Source of the DNA: Polytrichum commune
Taxonomy: Eukaryota > Streptophyta > Polytrichopsida > Polytrichales > Polytrichaceae
Reading direction: 5' to 3'
DNA: 64,000 nucleotides
Assembly: GCA_950295325.1 (NCBI GenBank)
Contig: OX485809.1
Coordinates: 13,764,001-13,828,000, forward strand
Shown here: in pieces, positions 57,220 to 64,000 of the stretch
How the letters are laid out: each line of letters opens with the position of its first letter
Position numbering within the stretch: position 1 is the stretch's first letter
The notes under the pieces: generated by a model
The model's input: the letters and a program-made list of their open reading frames with translations, nothing else
Told to the model about the DNA's origin: nothing
The model's database searches: none
Program-made: the position numbers and the translations under genes

Positions 57220-58425
57220 AATTCGTGATGTTCAAAGAACATACTTATTTCTCCAAAAAACACATCATAGCACCTTATTAATTTGTACATAACTAGGTGG
57301 AGCAATACCCCACCCATATGTATACTTTGTAAGCCAAATTTTCAATAGGAGCCTTAGCTACTAGATTGTAGACTTGTAATGTATATACTTTGTGTATATT
57401 AGGTTGGATTGTTGGATGCAAGCACACATGTTTTGGAACAACAAAAGTTGTCAGTTAAAAACTAAAATTTGCAACAACTAGAGTGTGCTAAACATTTCCG
57501 TCTCCTACTTACTAACGATAGGATCAATGAAATTGACCCAAAGAATGGATGTTATGCATAACAATTGGGTGCAGTCAAATCAAGATCATGCACTTTATAC
57601 CTTCCAAATAATTACCTTCTTAGCGCATATGTATAGCACAACACATTTTAGTTGTCCTCCCTAAGAACCTACCAAGAGCATGTAACCAATTGATTATTTA
57701 TAATAGAAAGGCCACAATCTCAATTGTTTTGAAAGATTGTGAAAGCCTTCTTTTGTGGCCGCACTAGAATACAACTACGAACATAGAGCACATAGACTGG
57801 CATGGTATTGTGTTTCAACATCCTTCATTGGATTGTGTATATGTACATCTAATTCTTGCAAGGTTTTTGTGTTGAAATTGCAACCGCAATTACATGTGTT
57901 GTTGCATGAACTTGATCATAGGGAGTTATCCAAAACAAAGTTGGATCACAATATCTTTGGATTGTGTATCACAACAATCAACAATCATTATTGTATATTA
58001 ATTGCTATTACACCCATGGCATGAAATTATGGTTTATCCTTCAAATGTTGGCCAAGGTCACATCTTTCAAATGCTCGAACTTCAAATAAGAGTGGCCGTT
58101 AAGGATCATGATCCAAGCAATCCATCATTATGATACCCATTGGAATGAAATGATTGAACCCCTAAACATATCAAGGTCAACATCCAAAATTCATGCACAC
58201 ATACAGTTTAGTTCTCTAGTTGATACCCAAGATTCCAACGAGATGTAAAATAAAAAATACAACATTTTGAGCACCCAAAAGGTGCCTTCAAATTTTAACA
58301 AAAATGTTAAATGATTCAATAATGGCTTTAAAAACTTTCTAAGATATAAGGAATGGATTTGAATGAAGCAAAATGGACTTTTTTTTTGGTATTTTTTTTT
58401 ATTATTTTGATTTTGTTTTTTGGTT
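57220..58425. other. No recognisable gene
   Basis: AT-rich. The frame at 57755-58024 (plus, 89 codons) shows no domain and I do not call it. Confidence 0.3.
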
Positions 58426-58429
58426 TCTT

Positions 58430-59530
58430 CATTGATTTCGCCCTCATACCACTTCCCAAGGCTTTAGAATGATTTTACAAATCTTCAAGAAATTGAATTT
58501 AGTCACCTCGGGACCCACATGACTAATATCAACATTTAAATACCCTTAAGTTTCTCAAAAAAAATCTTTCTTTTTCTCAAATTGATCAGTAATGGCTCTC
58601 AACATGTCACATCGCAAGGCTTTTAAAGTGATTTTGAAGGCTCTCAAATTAGTCATCTCGGTGGTGAGGTGACTAATATAGATATTTGGATTCTCTTAAA
58701 ATTTTCTAGAAATCTCCTTTATTTTTCTCAAATTGTTTACAAATGGCCCTCATCCTGCTTCCCATGGCTTTATAAACAATTTTACAAATCTTCCAAACAA
58801 TGAAATTAGGCACACGGGTGTCAAGGTGACTAGTATCAAAATTAAGGTACTCTTAAGTTTCTCTAGAAATTTCCTTTATTTTCTTGAATCTATTACAAAT
58901 GGGCCTCATACCGCTTCCCAAGGCTTTATGAATGATTTTACAAATCTTTAAAAAAATGAAATTAGGCACCTTAGTACTGAGGTAACTAATATCAACATTT
59001 GGGTACACTTAAGTTTCTCTTACGATTTCCTTTATTTTACTCAAATTATTTATAATTGCTCCTCGCAAGACTTCTTAGGGCTTTAAAAACAATTTTGAAT
59101 AGTCTCCAAAATTTTAAAATTAGTCACCTCGGTGCCGAGATGATTAATATCAACATGTGGGTACCCATAAGTTTCTATCACAAATTCCTTTATTTTTCTC
59201 AATTTGTAAGCAATTGGTCCTTGAATCACTTCACAATGCTTTCAAAGTGTTTTTGAAAACTCTTCAAAAAATTGAAATTAGTCATTTCCGCTACAAATGA
59301 CCTTGGAATCAATTCCCAAGGCTTTTGAAGCAACCTTAGCAAATCCCCAAGGAATTGAAATGAGGTGACTAATATCGACATTTTGGTAACTTTAGAGTTG
59401 GCGCAAAATTTCATTTATTTCTCTCAAATGTGCATCGTTTTCAAGGGCTTTCAAAGTGACCTTGAAAAATCTCCAAAAATTTGAAACTTGTGTGTTTGGT
59501 GCCAAGTATACAAATACCAACATTTGGGTG
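58430..59530. repeat. Satellite-like tandem repeat, about 157-bp unit, roughly seven copies
   Basis: The landmark CTTCCCAAGGCTTT (variants) occurs at about 58452, 58610, 58758, 58914, 59071, 59229, then 59312 and 59437 (the last copies shortened). Between landmarks recur TTACAAATCTTC, GAAATTAGTCACCTCGG, GACTAATATCAACATTTGGGT, TTAAGTTTCTC and CCTTTATTTTTCTCAAATT in fixed order. Copies are about 70-80 percent identical. Confidence 0.9.
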
Positions 59531-59539
59531 TTCTTGACG

Positions 59540-60370
59540 ATAGCTGAATTTTTTATTTTTTATTTTTTTCCTAAAATAAGTGATAACTTTGTAAGTGATG
59601 TTGTCAATAGTTCAGCATGGGCTCCTATAGCAAGAAGTTGTACTTTACTAAGTAATTAGTCAAAGGTAGAACTAAGTTGTTTTTTAGGAAGCAACCACAA
59701 CTAGCAAAGGGGAAGAGCCGTGCTTGTAACCCTTAGGATGACCGCATAAGAAGTAGGGATTAGGATAGTGAATTGAGGGTTTCTTAGGCTGCAAATCCTA
59801 GTACCTACTTAGAAAGTGCAAAAGCAGGTGAGCAGTACAAGGGAGTGGTGAAGTTTTGTTGTTTACAACCTTGCTAATGAATGTAATAATGTTGGTCCTT
59901 AGAATATTAGTACTTGGGTTTGAAGGGATTCCTAACTTGTTTGTGGTTGTAGTAAGGCTTGTCAAAGCAATTGGTTCCAAGAAGTCTTGGAGAGACGAGA
60001 TTTATGTATCTCTTATATTCATTTTCCCTAATAACAAGAAGTATCTACTGCATTAGTGCTGGAGTTAAGAGGACTAAGGTGGTCAACCTAAGTTGGTTAG
60101 CCCTCAATATCACTACCGGCTAGGGGACCACCCTATGTAGTCTAGTGCAGTAATCTTGGTCATGTTAGGTATCAGGGTAGTAATAACGTCTAGGTAGTAG
60201 GCTAATGTAGACTAGAAGGGGTAGCTACCATGGGTAGTAGAGAGAATTCCAATAAAGCTACCAATCTTTTTCAATCACAATATTACATAAATGCAAATTT
60301 TGAAAGTAAATGTGTCATGGAGAGGCGCACAAGAAAAAAAAACCAAAATCTTCGCAATTCTTAATAGAGG
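59540..60370. other. Gene-free stretch with GTAG-rich segment
   Basis: 60.06-60.25 kb is enriched in CTAGGTAGTAGG-like words. A frame at 59856-60056 (plus) is hydrophobic but has no recognisable family. Confidence 0.35.
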
Positions 60371-60384
60371 CGTTGACTAAACCA

Positions 60385-61091
60385 CAGGGTTGTCTATCCC
60401 GACGTCATGACGTGTCGTGTCGTGACGGACCCCTCCATCACGACACAATAGGGTCCACGTAGGGTCAACCTAGTGGGAAGCTAGTAGGGTGGGTAAAATA
60501 CTTACCTTCTTGCCAAGGTGGCGTCCTATGTGGCAGAAAAGGCCGACGTGGACGTAGATATGCCTAGCGCCAGGTAAACCATTTTGCCAATCTGTTTATC
60601 ATTCTGTTAAAATCAAAGTAGTAAAATATGACTAAGGAGGGTGTGGGGCGGACGGGGGACGAGGGTGGGCGTACGGGGGGAACGGGGCGGACGGGGGCGG
60701 GAACGGGGGCGGACGGGGCGGGAACGGGGCGGACGGGACGGGAACGGGGCGGACGGGACGGGAACGGGGCGGACGGGGGCGGGAACGGGGGCGGACGGGG
60801 CGGGAACGGGGTGGACGGGACGGGGGCGGGAACGGGGGCGGGAACGGGGGCGGACGGGCGCTAGTAATTTTTTCCCCACTTTACCTCTACTTTGCTGACA
60901 TGTCATCACACGTGGACATCTTACATCCTACGTGTCCGAAATGGGGTAATGTAATTACACACAGAATTCGGTAAAATTCAAGTCCGTCAGGATAAAGACA
61001 GCATCCGGCATAATGTCGTGACGGATACGTGTCGTGACGGCACGACATTATGCCGAGATTAGCCTCCGTCACAACACAATAAACAACCCTG
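60385..61091. mobile_element. hAT non-autonomous element with G-rich core, copy 2
   Basis: Same family as 56415-57210: left end CAGGGTTGTCTAT, right end inverted CAGGGTTGTTTAT, and a perfect 8-bp target duplication CTAAACCA (60377-60384 and 61092-61099). The flanking arms match copy 1 closely (GCTAGTAGGGTGGGTAAAAT, CTTACCTTCTTGCCAAGGTG). The core (about 60640-60860) is a cleaner minisatellite of ACGGGGCGGGA and GGGGCGGACGG units. Confidence 0.93.
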
Positions 61092-61308
61092 CTAAACCAT
61101 GATTAATTATTGATGCTTATGCATCTACATGTGAATTTTTTTAAATGTATATGAATCGCAAACACTGGATATCTCTATGTCTATGTGGATCGCACATACA
61201 TTTATTCATGCTTGTTGGTGTAGTAGTGATACTTCATTCGAGAGAGGCTCCACCATATTTGATGTCATGTTGGCACATCATATAATATTCTATCCTTGCC
61301 TCAAAGTG

Positions 61309-61462
61309 GTGCATAACATTATTCAGATCCATAACAATGTTCTGTGGGACTAATAATATTCCACGGAACATTCCCCATCTTTAGTCTGAATGTGGTAAAT
61401 ATTCCATGGAATATTTTTAGTCCCACAGAATATTGTTATGGATATGAATAATGTTACGTGGC
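61309..61462. repeat. Fold-back element with about 60-bp arms
   Basis: The left arm 61309-61371 and right arm 61400-61462 are inverted copies with about 90 percent identity (CATAACAATGTTCTGTGGGA against its inverse; outer word TAACATTATTCA). The 28-base loop is unpaired. The transcript would fold into a long hairpin, so a MITE or a small-RNA precursor is possible. Confidence 0.85.
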
Positions 61463-61469
61463 TCAATGG

Positions 61470-62325
61470 TGAAGATAATCTCCCTCAATAATGAGGAGCC
61501 TATTTGGAAAGCTTTCACGAAATTCCAATAGAGTATGTAAGTTCACCATTTGTTCTATGTTTGTTTGATTTTGGAGTCACTCAACATGTTATTCTCCAAT
61601 AATGAATGCTAACCATTTGAGTTTTTTTTTAATACACATAATTGATTTAATGAAAAATGCGATGTTCCCTCCCACTTGCATAATTATCCAATTACATGCA
61701 AAGGTTGTCACAAAGGTTGTGAATCCAACCTCAACACCATCACACTATAGTAGATTGTCAAGTTCTAATTGTCGCATCCTACCATCCATAGATGTTTAGG
61801 TGAAGAAGGGTATTAAATATGTTAGTGACAAAGAGGAAGGGAAAAAAGACGACATGGATAGTTACACAACTTCTAAGCATGGTTCCACATTGACTACAAT
61901 GAATGTGCTCATTACTTTGTGGACATTGATATGGGTGAGTAATTTCTTATTGTACTTCCATCTATGTCCAAAAACTTCATTTTGTAAATTCTCCACAATG
62001 CCTACATTAATTCATTCTCAGACCTACATGAATCCTAGAAATATAGTCTAGAGCATGCTCGATAGTCTGAATGTGCTTGCACTTTTTTAAAGAAAATTAA
62101 ATGTTGAATCCAACGACCTTGTTAAAAACCATCTCCAAAATTTCATGCCAAGCTTATGGTTGTTGATTTTAAAAGTAAAGTAAGGCATTAATTGGGGTGA
62201 TTGCAGTTTTGTGTGAACTTCCCACTCATATTATTATTATTTATGCCAAAATACCACGGCTATAGGATACTAGTGGATGTATCTCCAAATATTTAGCCAA
62301 CCTCACTGCTTACAAGTTGTCACTC
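61470..62325. other. No recognisable gene
   Basis: AT-rich with scattered short frames; nothing supportable. Confidence 0.3.
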
Positions 62326-62329
62326 ATCG

Positions 62330-62995
62330 CTCACCACTCACATGTTAGCACTTCTCTTATAAGGTGTTATGATAATGTTTGCTATTCATTTTTCCTTTGA
62401 TTTTGGTCAACTCACCAACGCTCTCCCAACTGATGCAACCCCAAACCATGATGCTTCCTCCTTTGTGCTTCACAGTCTTACTAACCATACGATTGCTTAG
62501 GGGTTCCCCATGCCTCTTCTAACACCACTCTCAACCATTAGACCCCACAATGTTGGATTTACTTTCGTATAGAATTACGATTTTCCTGGGACTTTCCTCC
62601 ATTGCTCCTTCATCCAATCCTTATGCTATTTTGCCCACTTATGCCTTAATTGTTTGTGACGATCCTTAATTGCAAATCGTAGTCCTTGGTACTTTAGTGT
62701 TTTTCTTACTATGTTAGGGGAAGCTATGATATTTGAAACCTCTCAAAGAACCCTCTGACAATTCACTGTAGTATTTTGCTCTTCTAGTTGCACCAATTGT
62801 GCTAAGTAACAATCATCCCTCTCATTGGTTGCCTTCAACCTTCCGTTATCCTCCAACTTCCCCATAGCTCTGAAACGTTTAATGATGCGACTAACTATTG
62901 ATGGTGTTGTTCCTAGTTTCTTAGCTATTATACGGCAACTTTGTTGTTCAGTTTGGAGGGCAATAACATTTGCATGAATTTCTAAAGATATTTTG
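62330..62995 (-). pseudogene. Decayed Tc1-like transposase, N-terminal and central parts
   Basis: The minus strand starts ISLEIHANVIALQTEQQSCR, IIAKKLGTTPSIVSRIIKRF: the N-terminal helix-turn-helix of Tc1 transposases, open to a stop at 62743. Further down, in changing frames, come LKYQGLRFAIKDRHKQLR, WRKVPGK, a GEPLSNRMV-like block and KGGSIMVWGCISWE-like sequence (the GGGSIMvWGC block). The order is that of a full Tc1 protein missing its C-terminus. Frameshifts make it a pseudogene. A tRNA-like sequence abuts its 5' side. Confidence 0.75.
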
Positions 62996-62997
62996 GG

Positions 62998-63068
62998 CGT
63001 GGAGAAAGGAGGAACTAAACCAAGGACCTCGTGAATGCAAAGCAAAAGTCTTAACCAATGAGTTATTG
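62998..63068 (-). repeat. tRNA-Ala-like sequence (SINE head or tRNA pseudogene)
   Basis: The minus strand reads an A-box-like AACTCATTGGTTAAGAC, an anticodon-loop-like GCTTTGCATTC (TGC at the tRNA-Ala position), ACGAGGTCC and a B-box-like GGTTTAGTTCC. The spacing fits a tRNA. Acceptor-stem pairing is not evident, and B-box positions are altered (TTTAG for TTCGA), so a working tRNA is unlikely; a tRNA-derived SINE or pseudogene fits better. Confidence 0.5.
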
Positions 63069-63099
63069 CATACAATTATGTGGATTGCTCTTGTAATTT

Positions 63100-64000
63100 A
63101 GCAAATTTGAAGAGTTTCAGAATCAATGCAACACCCCAACTTCATGTTTTTACCATACACTATTGACTTGTGAGTCCAATCACCATGGAAATTGTCACGA
63201 GGCTAGTTGCATACTCTACTTAGACTGTATTGACACCATGTGACATAAGCTTTTCTTGTTCTTAAGAAAATGTCAATTTTGTATATTTGCATTAAAGTCA
63301 CTGTATTTTCAAATAAATCTACAAATGACATCTTAATGCTTGAATGTCACCAAGACCTTGTTGGGGGTTCATACATGGGAAAAGACCTTGGATGTCCAGA
63401 TATGGCATTGGTTGGTTTGGCACTGTAGAATTCTCTCAAAAATAATGGATTTCATTCTGTTTCATTTTCTTGTGGATTCATCTTGAAGTCTGTGACCTAC
63501 CTATGTTGTCCTAAGTAGAATTGTCCAAAATAAATAGGAAAATAAACCAAAAACCAAATGTTGGTACCTTACAAACTCCAATACATTTTGTAAACCCCAT
63601 ATTAGAGGTGTATAAAATGACCCGGTGACCTTTGTGGATCAAACAAATAGAAGTTATTGTACCAATGGTTCAATCTATGGATTCAAAACAACCCCAATAG
63701 TAGGACCTCTTTGCGGTTAGGAGTCAAACATATGTTACATTATAATGATGGTCTGTTACGTCTCTAGTGGAGGGGATTTGGAGCTCTAATATTTTGTTTG
63801 CTACATGTGCATGCAACAACCACTCTTGATCCATGCCACGTGTTACAAGATTCACAATGATGCAAACTCATTACTCCTTGTACAATCTTAATAATCACTT
63901 CCTCTACCATCCGATAGTCACCCACACAAAGCTTGCAAGCACACATGGACCCATTGTTATGATGATGAGTTGGTATGTCCGTAGAAGGAGAATTTGTTCA
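63100..64000. other. No recognisable gene to the window end
   Basis: AT-rich; TGACATT/AATGTCA words near 63270-63350 loosely resemble the transposon pair at 45.3/48.4 kb. A minus frame at 63946-63764 is Cys-rich but unsupported. Confidence 0.3.

Noticed and set aside
58430-59530. CRISPR-like array
   Set aside because: Repeats are 157 bp, diverged and without unique spacers; this is a eukaryotic satellite.
60613-60909. 98-codon Arg/Pro-rich frame on the minus strand
   Set aside because: It is the complement of the G-rich minisatellite; no domain, no splice signals.

Overview
This is nuclear DNA from a land plant. The evidence is multi-exon genes with GT-AG introns, a plastid ribosomal protein gene of a plant-only family, an A-type (CYP71-clan) cytochrome P450, and plant-type CACTA, Copia, Harbinger and hAT elements. 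Several Tc1-like transposase relics, and a fatty acid 2-hydroxylase that keeps an N-terminal cytochrome b5 domain (absent from the well-known angiosperm enzymes), make me lean towards a non-seed plant (bryophyte, lycophyte or fern). That placement is inference. The window is AT-rich, gene-poor and dominated by decayed transposons.

Layout. 0-3 kb: minus-strand exon-like pieces of an unidentified, probably nuclear protein, among simple repeats. About 3.2-11.1 kb: a CACTA (En/Spm) element with an unbroken three-exon TNP2 transposase of 1132 residues; upstream of it, on the same strand, lie intron-containing pieces of two host genes (a GFS12-like WD40 protein and a PDR-type ABCG transporter). 11-20 kb: Tc1-like and RNase H relics, a MITE and a TTACTTGG-type minisatellite. 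20.4-21.2 kb: an intact plastid PSRP4/bTHXc gene whose 3' end has been tandemly duplicated. 21.9-24.1 kb: a decayed Copia polyprotein. 24-31.9 kb: AT-rich relic DNA with several tandem repeats. 31.9-41.3 kb: a cluster of non-autonomous DNA transposons with readable target-site duplications. It includes a hAT-like family with one member nested in another, a TTAA-flanked element, and two Harbinger-like elements sharing one TTA.

42.06-44.95 kb holds a complete three-exon P450 on the plus strand. Convergent to it, 53.14-46.69 kb on the minus strand, is an eight-exon gene for a 392-residue cytochrome b5/fatty acid 2-hydroxylase. I rebuilt it exon by exon with all splice phases agreeing. Its last histidine motif reads HxxHQ instead of HxxHH, and its large introns 4 and 5 hold transposon insertions. 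54-64 kb: more Tc1 relics, a 157-bp satellite, a fold-back element, and two hAT-type elements with perfect 8-bp target duplications and strongly G-rich cores.

The genes form no operon-like unit. The working host genes are PSRP4 (plastid translation), the P450 (ER oxidation of an unknown substrate) and the hydroxylase (2-hydroxylation of sphingolipid acyl chains). The remainder records successive transposition and gene capture.
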